Positions 1-7,497 of a stretch of 7,789 nt of DNA are shown here, piece by piece. The DNA comes from Spirochaetaceae bacterium UBA1306. Its GTDB lineage: Bacteria; Spirochaetota; Spirochaetia; Treponematales; Rectinemataceae. The notes under the pieces are model-generated. The model was not told the origin of the DNA. It worked only from the letters and a program-made list of their open reading frames with translations, and did not search any database. How positions within the stretch are numbered: position 1 is the stretch's first letter; each line of letters starts with the position of its first letter. The position numbers and the translations under genes are program-made. The stretch spans positions 10,478-18,266 of the forward strand of contig DBTW01000009.1 in the NCBI GenBank assembly GCA_002307245.1. The letters run 5' to 3'.

Positions 1-266
1 GGGCCCTCATGTCCAAGCCCAGCCTGCTCCTGCTCGACGAGCCCTCGATGGGCCTATCGCCGTTGCTCGTCGAGGAGATATTCAAGATCATCGTGGAGAT
101 CAACAAGGAAGGCACGAGCATCCTCCTCGTCGAGCAGAACGCGCAGATGGCCCTGTCCATCGCCAGCCGCGCCTACGTGCTCGAGACGGGAGGGATCGTG
201 CTCTCCGGCGACGCGAAGGACATCGCGAGCAACCCGGAGGTCAAGAAGGCCTATCTGGGAATCTAG
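1..266 (+). CDS. livF: Branched-chain amino acid ABC transporter ATP-binding protein LivF, C-terminal fragment
   Basis: This is the 3' end of an ABC ATPase gene that begins before the window; the open frame runs from base 3 and the in-frame ATG at 9 is internal. The fragment begins with the Walker B segment LLLLDEPS, with the catalytic Glu, followed by the D-loop region MGLSP. It then has ILLVEQNA, where LivF-type ATPases carry Gln in place of the usual switch His, and it ends in AYLGI, close to the AYLGG terminus of E. coli LivF. LivF pairs with LivG at the cytoplasmic face of the LivHM permease and powers uptake of leucine, isoleucine, valine or related substrates such as urea or short amides. 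The Walker A motif and signature motif lie outside the window. Its last 26 bases overlap, tail to tail, the end of the oxidoreductase gene on the other strand. The family call is firm; the substrate is not determined. Confidence 0.9.
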   Translation, partial: ALMSKPSLLLLDEPSMGLSPLLVEEIFKIIVEINKEGTSILLVEQNAQMALSIASRAYVLETGGIVLSGDAKDIASNPEVKKAYLGI

Positions 267-1356
267 CTGGCTCGCCGAGCGGCATCGGCTCGGGGCGGCG
301 GCAGCTCGTTCGCATGGCGTAGCGGGCGCCCGAGTCCGAGGAAACCTGGATGCCTTCCATGATCTCGAGCGCATGGAGCGCGAGCTCGCCCGCGGCGCGG
401 GCCGGGCGGCCCTTCTCGATCGCGTCCGCCATGTCCGATAGCCCGAGCCCGCGCGAATTCTCCGCTCGGCCGAAGGCGAGCGGCAGCTCCGCGAAATCGG
501 CCTGCCCTCGCCGCCTAAGGCGCACGGGCCCGCCGAAGGCGTTGGGGTCCGGCGCGAGCAGGGTCCCCTCGCTGCCGTAGATCTCGATGGGCGCGTGGCT
601 CGTGCCGCCGCGGACGTCGAAGCTGGTCGTGATCGTCCCCTGGGCGCCCCCCGCGAAGTCGAGAATCGCCGAAACGTTGGTCGGCACCTCCACCTCTATG
701 ATCTCTCCGTATCGCGGCTCGCTCGTGATGGTCCGGCGCTTCCAGGCCGCGCCCGCCCTGCCGGAGAGCGAGACGACCGGGCCTATGAGGCTGATGAGGG
801 CGTGCAGGTAATACGGCCCCATGTCGAACATCGGCCCGCCTCCCGGCTTATAATAAAAGGCGGGATCGGGATGCCAGGATTCGTGCCCGCCGCAGAGCAT
901 GAAGGCGCTCGCGCCCACGACCTCGCCGATCCAGCCGTCGTCGATGAGCTTGCGGCAGGTCTGCAGCCCCGCGCCGAGAAAGGTGTCCGGCGCGGAGCCT
1001 ATCCGTAGTCCCCGCGCTCCCGCCAGCTCCACGAGCTTCCCGCCCGAGGCGAAGTCCACGGCCAGGGGCTTCTCGCAATAGGCATGCTTGCCCGCCTCGA
1101 GAATGGCCCGCGAAACCTCGTAATGAGCCCGGGGGACGGTCAGGTTGAGCACGGCCTCCACGTCCCCCGCGGCCAGCAGCTCGTCGACGCCCGAGGCCCG
1201 AGCGATGCCGTACTCCGCGGCGGCGGCCACGGCCCGTTCGGGTACGAGGTCGGCGAGGGCCACGATCTCCAGGTTCCTGAATACCTTCGCGCAATTCTTG
1301 AGATAGATGGCGCTGATGTTCCCGCAGCCCACCACGCCGACCCGAAGCTTGCCCAT
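241..1356 (-). CDS. Gfo/Idh/MocA-family NAD(P)-dependent oxidoreductase
   Basis: A predicted 371-residue cytoplasmic dehydrogenase, probably acting on a sugar, cyclitol or sugar derivative. The N-terminal Rossmann fold carries the nucleotide-binding motif VVGCGNIS (residues 8-15). The family's catalytic EKP motif is at 95-97 within HAYCEKPLA. The C-terminal substrate domain holds GGGPMFDMGPYYLHAL (172-187), with the conserved Asp178 and His185 expected at the active site. I chose the ATG at 1356 because AAGGAG lies just upstream and the Rossmann strand follows at once; the frame stays open to 1452, but that extension is Arg-rich and would run into the ThuA-like gene. It lies about 70 bases downstream of the ThuA-like gene on the same strand, a common pairing, so the two probably share a transcript and pathway. 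The substrate cannot be read from the sequence. The stop overlaps the end of livF by 26 bases. Confidence 0.9.
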   Translation of the reverse strand: MGKLRVGVVGCGNISAIYLKNCAKVFRNLEIVALADLVPERAVAAAAEYGIARASGVDELLAAGDVEAVLNLTVPRAHYEVSRAILEAGKHAYCEKPLAVDFASGGKLVELAGARGLRIGSAPDTFLGAGLQTCRKLIDDGWIGEVVGASAFMLCGGHESWHPDPAFYYKPGGGPMFDMGPYYLHALISLIGPVVSLSGRAGAAWKRRTITSEPRYGEIIEVEVPTNVSAILDFAGGAQGTITTSFDVRGGTSHAPIEIYGSEGTLLAPDPNAFGGPVRLRRRGQADFAELPLAFGRAENSRGLGLSDMADAIEKGRPARAAGELALHALEIMEGIQVSSDSGARYAMRTSCRRPEPMPLGEPARFPDRPS

Positions 1357-1399
1357 GCCACGCTCCTTTTCCCGCGCCACGCGAGGCGCACCCGATATC

Positions 1400-1420
1400 G
1401 CGCGCCGACATGCGGCGCGC
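1400..1420 (-). promoter_or_regulatory. Intercistronic hairpin between the ThuA-like and oxidoreductase genes
   Basis: A perfect 8-base-pair all-GC stem (GCGCGCCG with CGGCGCGC) closes a 5-base loop and starts 6 bases after the ThuA-like stop codon. No T-run follows on the minus strand, so it does not look like an intrinsic terminator. An mRNA-stabilising, processing or partial attenuation role between the two genes is inference. Chance formation is possible in DNA this rich in GC. Confidence 0.4.
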
Positions 1421-1426
1421 CGAGAC

Positions 1427-2080
1427 TCAACGAGCCGCCCAGAGCAGGCCACGCCGCATCATCTCCCTCGCCGGGGGCGCGTCGAAGACATCGGCGTGAT
1501 GCCCTAGAGAGCAGTAAAAGACCCTTCCCGCCCCCCAGCGCTTGGTCCAGGCGACAGGCATCTCGCAGGTCCCGTTGGGGGAGTGCGGGCCCGCCACGAC
1601 GGGAAAGCGGGTGGTGGCGATCACGGCGACCGCCGGGTCGACATGGAGATAATACTGCTCCGACTTCACGCGGAAGTCGCCGAGCCCCTCGACGATGGGG
1701 CTCGAGCCGGGTATCGGGCGCACGTCATATTCCACGCCATCCCCGCCGGGATGAGCGACCCACTGCCCCCCGGTCATGAATTGCCAGTCGCAGCTCTCGC
1801 GGAAGGCGTCGCACATGCCGCCATGGCAGCCCGCCAGTCCCGTGCCGCCCTCGACGGCCGCGAGGACGGGCCGCAGCTGCTCCTCGGTGATCCTTCCCAT
1901 GGTCCAGACCGGCACGATCAGGTCCATTGAGGCGAGCCGCTCGGCGTCGAGGAAGCTATCCAGGCTCTCGGAGATATCCGCCTGGAAACCCATGTCCCTC
2001 AGCATCGAGGCGAAGAGCTCGGAGACCTGCACCGGCTCGTGACCTTCCCATCCGCCCCGCACAATCAAGGCTCGTTTCAT
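1427..2080 (-). CDS. ThuA-like domain protein (trehalose-utilisation family, glutamine amidotransferase-like fold)
   Basis: A 217-residue protein that matches the ThuA family over its whole length. Recognisable blocks are the N-terminal strand ALIVRGGWEGHEP (4-16), VPVWTMGRITEEQ (56-68), GLAGCHGGMCDAF (81-93), FMTGGQWVAHPGG (101-113), SEQYYLHVDP (140-149), and PVAWTKRWGAGRVFYCSLGHHADVFD near the C-terminus. ThuA proteins have a class I glutamine amidotransferase-like fold; the first was found in a rhizobial trehalose-utilisation locus, and their biochemical role is still poorly defined. No signal peptide is evident, so it is probably cytoplasmic. The ATG at 2080 has a good ribosome site, AAGGAG, upstream. 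It is the first gene of a minus-strand pair with the Gfo/Idh/MocA dehydrogenase and is divergent from the AraC-type regulator, which suggests inducible sugar catabolism. Trehalose itself as the substrate is not supported by the sequence. Confidence 0.88.
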   Translation of the reverse strand: MKRALIVRGGWEGHEPVQVSELFASMLRDMGFQADISESLDSFLDAERLASMDLIVPVWTMGRITEEQLRPVLAAVEGGTGLAGCHGGMCDAFRESCDWQFMTGGQWVAHPGGDGVEYDVRPIPGSSPIVEGLGDFRVKSEQYYLHVDPAVAVIATTRFPVVAGPHSPNGTCEMPVAWTKRWGAGRVFYCSLGHHADVFDAPPAREMMRRGLLWAAR

Positions 2081-2187
2081 CGCGCGCTCCTTATGCTATG
2101 GCAATACTAGCGCTTTCCTTGGGAACTTCTCGCTGATCCTTATCCGCATATGGACATTTTTTGCGCTCGTCCGCTAAACTCGACCCG
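2081..2187. promoter_or_regulatory. Divergent promoter region between the ThuA-like and AraC-type genes
   Basis: These 107 bases separate two divergent starts and are AT-richer than the flanking genes. For the plus strand, TGGACA (2151-2156) and TAAACT (2175-2180) are 18 bases apart and resemble -35 and -10 boxes. The minus strand has only a weak -10-like TAGTAT (2109-2104) and no good -35, as expected if transcription of the ThuA-like gene needs an activator. A short dyad, TTCC-N3-GGAA (2115-2125), lies between and might be an operator. Box assignments are by eye only. Confidence 0.45.
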
Positions 2188-3030
2188 ATGCAGCCTCTCC
2201 ACGAATGGAGGAGCTATGGCTCCGGCCTGGCGATCCAGGCCTTCCGGGCGAGGGATCTCTCTTTCCTCGCCCACTGGCACAACGACGCCGAGCTGCTTTT
2301 AGTCGGCTCGGGATCGATCATGGCGGGGGTCGACAAGGAGAAGCGGAAACTGGAGGCCGGAGACGTGGCTGCATGCGCGAGCAGGGACATCCACTTCTAC
2401 GAGGGCACGGGTTCGGGCTCAGAGTCATTTCTTGTCATACTGAGGCCCGAGACCCTTGGAAGGGCGCCGCAATGGCCCCGCTCGGGCCGCCTCGGCGCGC
2501 ATTTCGCCGCGCGCGGCGAGAGGCTGGCCTTGGCCGCGCGCGAGCTCGTGCCGAGGATCGTGGGCGAGATGAGGGACCGGGCGGCCGCCTACGAAGGCGT
2601 GGCGAGGGGCGCGGCCATGGAGCTCTTCGCGCTGGCCGAGCGCGAGCTTGGCGTGGTCGAGGCCCGTGGGCGCGGGGCGGACGGGCGCATGCAGCTCGCG
2701 ATCGACTACCTCTACGAGAACGCCGCCTATCCCATCGGGCTCGAGGACGCCGCGAAGGCGACCTCGCTGAGCCCGAGCTATTTCTCGCGCGCCTTCTCGG
2801 CCTCGGTCGGCACGAGCTTCAGGGCCTACCTTAACGGTATCCGGATCGAGCGCGCAGAGCGGCTCCTCGCGGAAAGCGACGGCCGAGTGGCGGACATCGC
2901 CCTCGAGTGCGGCTTCGAGAGCCTGCGCAGCTTCAATCGCGCCTTCCGCGGCCTGCGCGGCACGACGCCGAGCGAGGCTCGCCGCGCCCGGGCGGCCCGA
3001 GGTCAGTCCTTGAGCGGCAGGGGATTGTAG
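2188..3030 (+). CDS. AraC-family transcriptional regulator with N-terminal cupin sensor
   Basis: A 280-residue predicted DNA-binding regulator. The N-terminal part is a cupin-like effector domain: HWHNDAELLLV (29-39) and the segment KLEAGDVAACASRDIHFYEG (54-73). The C-terminal AraC domain has two helix-turn-helix units, LEDAAKATSLSPSYFSRAFS (185-204) and VADIALECGFESLRSFNRAFR (234-254), the latter with the family's typical I-A-x-x-C-G-F pattern. I chose the ATG at 2188; a TTG at 2161 would add nine residues, but neither start has a ribosome site, and the predicted transcript begins at or next to this ATG. It is divergent from the ThuA-like/oxidoreductase pair and probably controls it in response to the sugar or metabolite those enzymes handle; this is inference from position. 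The last 28 bases overlap the end of the transporter gene on the opposite strand. The family assignment is secure and the effector is unknown. Confidence 0.9.
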   Translation: MQPLHEWRSYGSGLAIQAFRARDLSFLAHWHNDAELLLVGSGSIMAGVDKEKRKLEAGDVAACASRDIHFYEGTGSGSESFLVILRPETLGRAPQWPRSGRLGAHFAARGERLALAARELVPRIVGEMRDRAAAYEGVARGAAMELFALAERELGVVEARGRGADGRMQLAIDYLYENAAYPIGLEDAAKATSLSPSYFSRAFSASVGTSFRAYLNGIRIERAERLLAESDGRVADIALECGFESLRSFNRAFRGLRGTTPSEARRARAARGQSLSGRGL

Positions 3031-3680
3031 CCCACTCCCTCGTCATAGGCGTCCGCGCCCTCGCTGCGCTTCACGAGGCCGACGACCTTGTAGGTGAGCG
3101 GCGTGAAGGCGGCCTCGATGGAGCATTTGAAGAGGTAGTTCGAGAGGAGCATCGCGACGAGGACGGGGGCCGGATAGGCGCCCGCGAAGGCCACGAGGAC
3201 GAAGATGACCGTGTCCGCCGCCTCGCCCACGAGAGTCGAGCCGATCGTGCGCGTCCAGAGCCAGCGGCCCTTCGTCAGGACCTTCATCCTCGACAGGACC
3301 ACCGAGTTGGACCACTCTCCGACGAAGTAGCCGAGGATGCTCGCGAGGGCTATGCGCGGCACCTGGGAAAGGATCGAGTCGTAGGCGCCCTGCAACTCCC
3401 AGGAGGGATCGGCCGGCAGGGCCCCGATGAGCCACACGTTGAGCGACATGATGACGAGCATCGCGAGGCCGGTCCAGATGACCTTGCGCGAGGCCCTGTA
3501 GCCGTAGACCTCCGTGAGGACGTCGCCGAAGATGTACGAGAGGGGGAAGAGCAGGGTGCCCCCGTCGAAGACGAAGGGACCGAGCCTCACCATCTTGGCC
3601 GCGAGGACGTTCGAGAGGATCAGGACGCCGACGAAGAGGCCGGCGATCACGGGCAGGAGCTTGGTCTTGCCTTCGCTCAT
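3003..3680 (-). CDS. yhhQ: Queuosine precursor transporter (YhhQ/VUT family)
   Basis: A 225-residue integral membrane protein that matches the YhhQ family (formerly DUF165, now linked to uptake of preQ0/preQ1). E. coli YhhQ is of similar size. Family blocks are ILSNVLAAKMV (21-31), PLSYIFGDVLTEVYGYR (46-62), the R-x-x-x-W-x-G start of the third segment (65-71), GYFVGEWSNS (117-126) and the charged/polar run TRTIGSTLVGEAADT (143-157). About six hydrophobic segments can be placed, roughly at 8-30, 36-57, 67-88, 106-128, 146-168 and 170-190. The ATG overlaps the metH stop as ATGA, and GGGAG lies 8 bases before the start inside metH, so translation is probably coupled to metH. The last 28 bases overlap the AraC-type gene on the other strand. 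Function is inferred from the family; some members may transport other purine-like compounds. Confidence 0.88.
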   Translation of the reverse strand: MSEGKTKLLPVIAGLFVGVLILSNVLAAKMVRLGPFVFDGGTLLFPLSYIFGDVLTEVYGYRASRKVIWTGLAMLVIMSLNVWLIGALPADPSWELQGAYDSILSQVPRIALASILGYFVGEWSNSVVLSRMKVLTKGRWLWTRTIGSTLVGEAADTVIFVLVAFAGAYPAPVLVAMLLSNYLFKCSIEAAFTPLTYKVVGLVKRSEGADAYDEGVGYNPLPLKD

Positions 3681-6600
3681 CCGAGGCTCTCCCGTATCGC
3701 GAGCTCGGAAGCCTCGGGTGACTCGCCCCGCCTGGCCGCGTAGTCCGCGAGCTGGTCCGCGCCGATCCGTCCGACAGCGAAATAACGCGATTCGGGCCGG
3801 CTGAAGTAAAAGCCCGACACCGAGGCGGCGGGCCGCATCATGAAGCTCTCGGTCAAGCTCATCCCTATCCTCTCCTCGGCCCCTAGGATCCCCAAAATAA
3901 CGGCCTTGTCCCTATGGTCGGGGCAGGCGGGGTAGCCGGGGGCGGGCCTGATGCCCCGATATGGCGCGGCGGCAAGCTCGGCGGGGGCGAAGCCCTCGTC
4001 CGGGGAGTAGCCCCAGACGCGCTTCCGCACTTCCTCGTGCATCCTCTCCGCGAAGGCCTCGGCGAGGCGGTCGCAGAGAATCTTTAGCATGATCGAGCCG
4101 TATTCGTCGCCGGAGGAGCGCAGGGCCTCCGCCGCCTCGTCGGCGCCCAGGCCGGCCGTGAGGGCGAAGAGGCCGATCCAGTCGCGCGAGCCGCCTCGTG
4201 GGCCGCCCGCGGGCTCCAGGTAGTCGGCCAGGCAGAGCTGTGGGCTGCCGTCGTCCTTCACCCTCTGCTGACGCAGGCAGGGCAGGACGGCGAGGACCGA
4301 CCCGCGCGACTCGTCCGAGTAGACGAGAATGTCGTCGCCGCGCGAGGCCGCGGGGACGATCGCGCAGAGCCCCGCCGCCCGGATCGGGAGCTCGCGGCCC
4401 ATGCGGGAGAGCATGGCGCGCGCGTCTGCCTCAAGCTTCCTCGCCTCCTCGCCCTCGGCCGGGGCCATGCCCCATTCGTGGAAGAAGAAGCGCCAATCGA
4501 TATATGGCACGAGCTCCTCGATCGCGGGGCGGAGCTCCACGACGCCCTTCGCGCGAGGCTCGGGCGGCAGGTAGCCACCGTCGCCGAAGGCCGGGCGCAG
4601 CTCCCTGGCGCGCTCGAGGCCGAGCAGGCGGACGGCCTCGTCCTTGCCGCGCCTCGCTCCCCGCAGGGCCTCCTGAGCCGCCCGGAGCTCGGCCTCGTAG
4701 GCGACGCGGCCCCGGGGATCGAGGAGGCGGGCGAAGACGCTCGGCGCCATAGAGGCGTCGCGCACATTGACCACGGGGCCGGAATAGGCGACCGCGATCT
4801 TCAGGGCCGTATGGGTCGGGCTCGTCGCGGCCCCGCCCACGACGAGGGGCAGGGACATGCCCCGTCGCTCCATCTCGCGCGCGACGCGGATCATCTCCTC
4901 GAGCGAGGGAGTGATGAGGCCGGACAGGCCCACGGCGGCGGCGCCGGAGCGCAGGGCCTCGTCCAGGATGAGCTCGCAGCTCGCCATCACGCCCAGGTCC
5001 AGGATCTCGTAGCCGTTGCACTGCAGCACCACGGAGACGATGTTCTTGCCGATGTCGTGCACATCGCCCTTGACCGTGGCGAGCACGATCTTGCCGCGCG
5101 AGGCGGAGCGTCCGCCGTCGGCCAGGTGCGGGAGCAGCGCGGAGACCGCAGACTTCATCACCCGGGCGCTCTTCACGACCTGGGGCAGAAACATCTTCCC
5201 CTCGCCGAACAGGGCGCCGACCTTGTTCATGCCGTCCATGAGGGGACCGGAAATGACCTCGTAGGCTCCCCCGAGGAAGGCCATGGCCTCGAGGGCGTCG
5301 GCGGAGGCGAAGTCCGAGTTTCCCTTGACGAGGGCGCGGACCAGGCGCTCGCCCGGGGGCAGGCCGCGGCGCTCCGCTTCCCTCGCAGCGGCGAGCGCCT
5401 CAGCGGAAGGAGCCTCCCCCGCCCTGCCCGCTTCCGAGGACGCCAGCTCGAGGAGCCGCTCGGTCGCGTCGACCCTGCGGTCGAAGAGGAGGTCCTCGAT
5501 CCTCTCGCGCAAGTCCGCCTCGATCCCGTCGTAGACGCCGAGCGCGGCCGGGTTGACGATGCCCATGTCCATGCCGACGGCCTGGGCGTGATACAGGAAG
5601 ACCGTGTGCATGGCTTCTCGCAGGGCGTCGTTGCCGCGGAAGGCGAAGGACACGTTGGAGACCCCGCCGGAGACGAGGCAGCCGGGCAAGCGCTCCTTGA
5701 GAAGGCGCGTCGCCTCGAAGAAGTCCAGGGCGTAGCGGCGGTGCTCGTCGAGGCCCGTGCCCACCGAGAAGACGTTCGGGTCGAGGACAATGTCCTCGGC
5801 CGCGAAGCCCGCCTTCTCCGCGAGGAGGCGATGGGCTCGGCCTAGGATCGAGAGCCGGCGCTCCAGGGTCGAGGCCTGGCCTTCCTCGTCGAAGGCCATC
5901 ACGACTACGGCCGCCCCGTGCTTGGCTATCTCGCGCGCCTTCTCCAGGAAGGCAGCCTCCCCCTCCTTGAGGCTGATCGAGTTGACGAGGCTCTTGCCCT
6001 GGACGCAACGCAGGCCCGCGAGGACGGTCGCGAAGTCGGAGGAATCGATCATGAAGGGCACGCGGGCCAGCTCGGGCTCGCAGGAGGCGAAGTTGAGGAA
6101 GTCGCGCATCGCGACCGGCGCGTCGATGAGTGGATCGTCGAGGTTCAGGTCCACGACCTGGGCGCCCGCCTCGACCTGCTCCCGCGCGACCCCCACGGCC
6201 GCCTCGTAGGCCTGGCCGCCGCCCGCCGAGGCCGCCTCGCGCACGAGGCGGGCGAATTTCTTCGACCCGGCCACGTTGCTCCGCTCGCCGACGTTGACGA
6301 AGAGGCTCGTGGGGCCGATCTCCAGGGACTCGAGGCCTGATAGGAAAGTTAGGCGACGCCGCTCCGGGATCCGGCGGGGGGCGATATCGTGCAGGGCCGC
6401 GGCCAGGGCCGCGATATGCGCGGGCGTCGTGCCGCAGCAGCCCCCGGCCACGTTGAGGCCCGTCTCGCGCGCGAAGGCCGCGAAGGCCGAGGCGAAATGG
6501 GCCGGGCTCTCGTCGTAGCCGCCCTCGGCGTTGGGCAGGCCGGCGTTCGGGTGGGCCGACAGGCCGAAGGGGCAGATCGAGGCGATCTCCTCGAGCCGGG

Positions 6601-7372
6601 GCAGGAGGGCGTCCACGCCGAGCGAGCAATTGAGGCCCAGGGCGAAGGGCATGGCGTGGGATACCGAGGCGAGGAAGGCCGCCGGGGTCTGGCCCGAGAG
6701 GGTCCTGCCCGCCTTGTCGACGATCGTACCCGAGACCATGATCGGCCAGCGAAGGCCCCGCTCCTCGAACATGGACAGGAGGGCGTAGATGGCGGCCTTG
6801 GCGTTCAGGGTATCGAAGACCGTCTCGACGAGGAGGATGTCGGCGCCGCCGTCGACGAGGGCCTCGGCCTCCTCGCGATAGGCGGCCGCCATCTCCTCGA
6901 AGCCGATCGAGCGCTTGGAGGGATCCGCGGCCTCGGGCGAGAGGGACAGGGTCTTGCCCGTCGGCCCGATGGAGCCCGCGACGAAGCGGCGCCTGGAGGG
7001 ATCCCGCGCCGTGTACTCATCGGCGGCGCGGCGGGCTATCCGCGCCGACTCGCGGGCCATGTCGGCCGCGCGATCGGCCAGACCATACTCGGCCTGGCTG
7101 ATCCTCGTGGACGTGAAGCTATCGGTCTTGATGATGTCCGCGCCGGCCTCAAGATAGGCGCTGCAGACTTTATAGGGGACCTCGGGCGAGCTCAGGCAGA
7201 GGGCGTCGGCGTTGCCCTTGAGCGGAGTCGGATGAGCGGCCAGCGGCCCCGAGCGATAGCTCTCCTCGCCGAGGGCGAAGCCCTGGATGAGCACGCCCGT
7301 GGAGCCGTCGAGGATGAGTATGCGCTCTTTCGCCGCCGCCTCGAGGGCGAGATAGGCCTCGGTCTTGTCCAT
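3677..7372 (-). CDS. metH: Cobalamin-dependent methionine synthase MetH
   Basis: A full-length, 1231-residue, four-module enzyme that methylates homocysteine to methionine using methyltetrahydrofolate and a cobalamin carrier. The homocysteine domain (about 1-330) has the zinc ligands Cys249 (GLNCSLG) and Cys312-Cys313 (GGCCGTT). The folate (pterin) domain (about 350-640) has FVNVGERSNVAGSKKF and DPNVFSVGTG. The cobalamin part (about 670-900) has a helical cap, then VKGDVHDIGKN with His772 as lower cobalt ligand. The C-terminal S-adenosylmethionine reactivation domain (about 940-1220) has YIDWRFFFHEWG and RGIRPAPGYPACPDH. No key residue appears lost, and the length fits E. coli MetH (1227). 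The ATG at 7372 begins the conserved part; the frame stays open to a GTG at 7426, but the extra 18 residues look unlike the family. There is no ribosome site at 7372, and a promoter-like pair ends 7 bases before it. The stop overlaps the transporter start (ATGA). Confidence 0.97.
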   Translation of the reverse strand: MDKTEAYLALEAAAKERILILDGSTGVLIQGFALGEESYRSGPLAAHPTPLKGNADALCLSSPEVPYKVCSAYLEAGADIIKTDSFTSTRISQAEYGLADRAADMARESARIARRAADEYTARDPSRRRFVAGSIGPTGKTLSLSPEAADPSKRSIGFEEMAAAYREEAEALVDGGADILLVETVFDTLNAKAAIYALLSMFEERGLRWPIMVSGTIVDKAGRTLSGQTPAAFLASVSHAMPFALGLNCSLGVDALLPRLEEIASICPFGLSAHPNAGLPNAEGGYDESPAHFASAFAAFARETGLNVAGGCCGTTPAHIAALAAALHDIAPRRIPERRRLTFLSGLESLEIGPTSLFVNVGERSNVAGSKKFARLVREAASAGGGQAYEAAVGVAREQVEAGAQVVDLNLDDPLIDAPVAMRDFLNFASCEPELARVPFMIDSSDFATVLAGLRCVQGKSLVNSISLKEGEAAFLEKAREIAKHGAAVVVMAFDEEGQASTLERRLSILGRAHRLLAEKAGFAAEDIVLDPNVFSVGTGLDEHRRYALDFFEATRLLKERLPGCLVSGGVSNVSFAFRGNDALREAMHTVFLYHAQAVGMDMGIVNPAALGVYDGIEADLRERIEDLLFDRRVDATERLLELASSEAGRAGEAPSAEALAAAREAERRGLPPGERLVRALVKGNSDFASADALEAMAFLGGAYEVISGPLMDGMNKVGALFGEGKMFLPQVVKSARVMKSAVSALLPHLADGGRSASRGKIVLATVKGDVHDIGKNIVSVVLQCNGYEILDLGVMASCELILDEALRSGAAAVGLSGLITPSLEEMIRVAREMERRGMSLPLVVGGAATSPTHTALKIAVAYSGPVVNVRDASMAPSVFARLLDPRGRVAYEAELRAAQEALRGARRGKDEAVRLLGLERARELRPAFGDGGYLPPEPRAKGVVELRPAIEELVPYIDWRFFFHEWGMAPAEGEEARKLEADARAMLSRMGRELPIRAAGLCAIVPAASRGDDILVYSDESRGSVLAVLPCLRQQRVKDDGSPQLCLADYLEPAGGPRGGSRDWIGLFALTAGLGADEAAEALRSSGDEYGSIMLKILCDRLAEAFAERMHEEVRKRVWGYSPDEGFAPAELAAAPYRGIRPAPGYPACPDHRDKAVILGILGAEERIGMSLTESFMMRPAASVSGFYFSRPESRYFAVGRIGADQLADYAARRGESPEASELAIRESLG

Positions 7373-7379
7373 GAACGGA

Positions 7380-7409
7380 AGTATAACTGAAGCGCGGCGC
7401 CCATGAGAA
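7380..7409 (-). promoter_or_regulatory. metH: Candidate metH promoter giving a leaderless start
   Basis: On the minus strand, TTCTCA (7409-7404) and TATACT (7385-7380) are separated by 18 bases and match the bacterial -35 and -10 consensus at 4 and 5 of 6 positions. The -10 box ends 7 bases before the metH ATG at 7372, so transcription would start at or next to that ATG. This fits the lack of a Shine-Dalgarno sequence. The call is by eye and not tested. Confidence 0.4.
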
Positions 7410-7497
7410 GCGGCCCCCCGTACCACAACGTGGGACTCTTCCTGTGGCGATCGCGCGATGAACGTAAAGGCCGGCCCTCGCAGGCCAGCCTAGCAGG

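Noticed and set aside
275..293. Hairpin CCGAGC with GCTCGG just after the livF stop, a possible terminator.
   Set aside because: The stem is only 6 base pairs, has no T-run, and lies inside the oxidoreductase coding region.
2161..2187. TTG start for the AraC-type gene, adding nine residues.
   Set aside because: There is no ribosome site, the added residues are not part of the domain, and the promoter-like boxes overlap this stretch.
2907..3743. A 278-codon plus-strand open frame opposite the transporter gene.
   Set aside because: It is rich in Arg, Asp, Glu and His with no family motif, and is the antisense shadow of a well-supported membrane protein gene.
4478..5845. A 455-codon open frame on the plus strand, antisense to metH.
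   Set aside because: It lies fully inside metH and is rich in Gly, Ala, Arg, His and Asp, as expected when a GC-rich gene is read on its complement. It has no recognisable domain.
7373..7426. GTG start for metH, adding 18 residues.
   Set aside because: The added residues are Arg/Ala/Ser-rich and unlike the family N-terminus, and the best -10 box lies inside this stretch.
7447..7459. Overlapping palindromes GCGATCGC and ATCGCGCGAT upstream of metH, a possible operator.
   Set aside because: Short CG palindromes are frequent by chance in GC-rich DNA, and I saw no second copy near other promoters in the window.
7373..7489. A cobalamin or S-adenosylmethionine riboswitch upstream of metH.
   Set aside because: The space between metH and the MITE-like element is only about 120 bases, I saw no conserved riboswitch core there, and the predicted promoter would leave no leader. 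A covariance-model scan would settle it.
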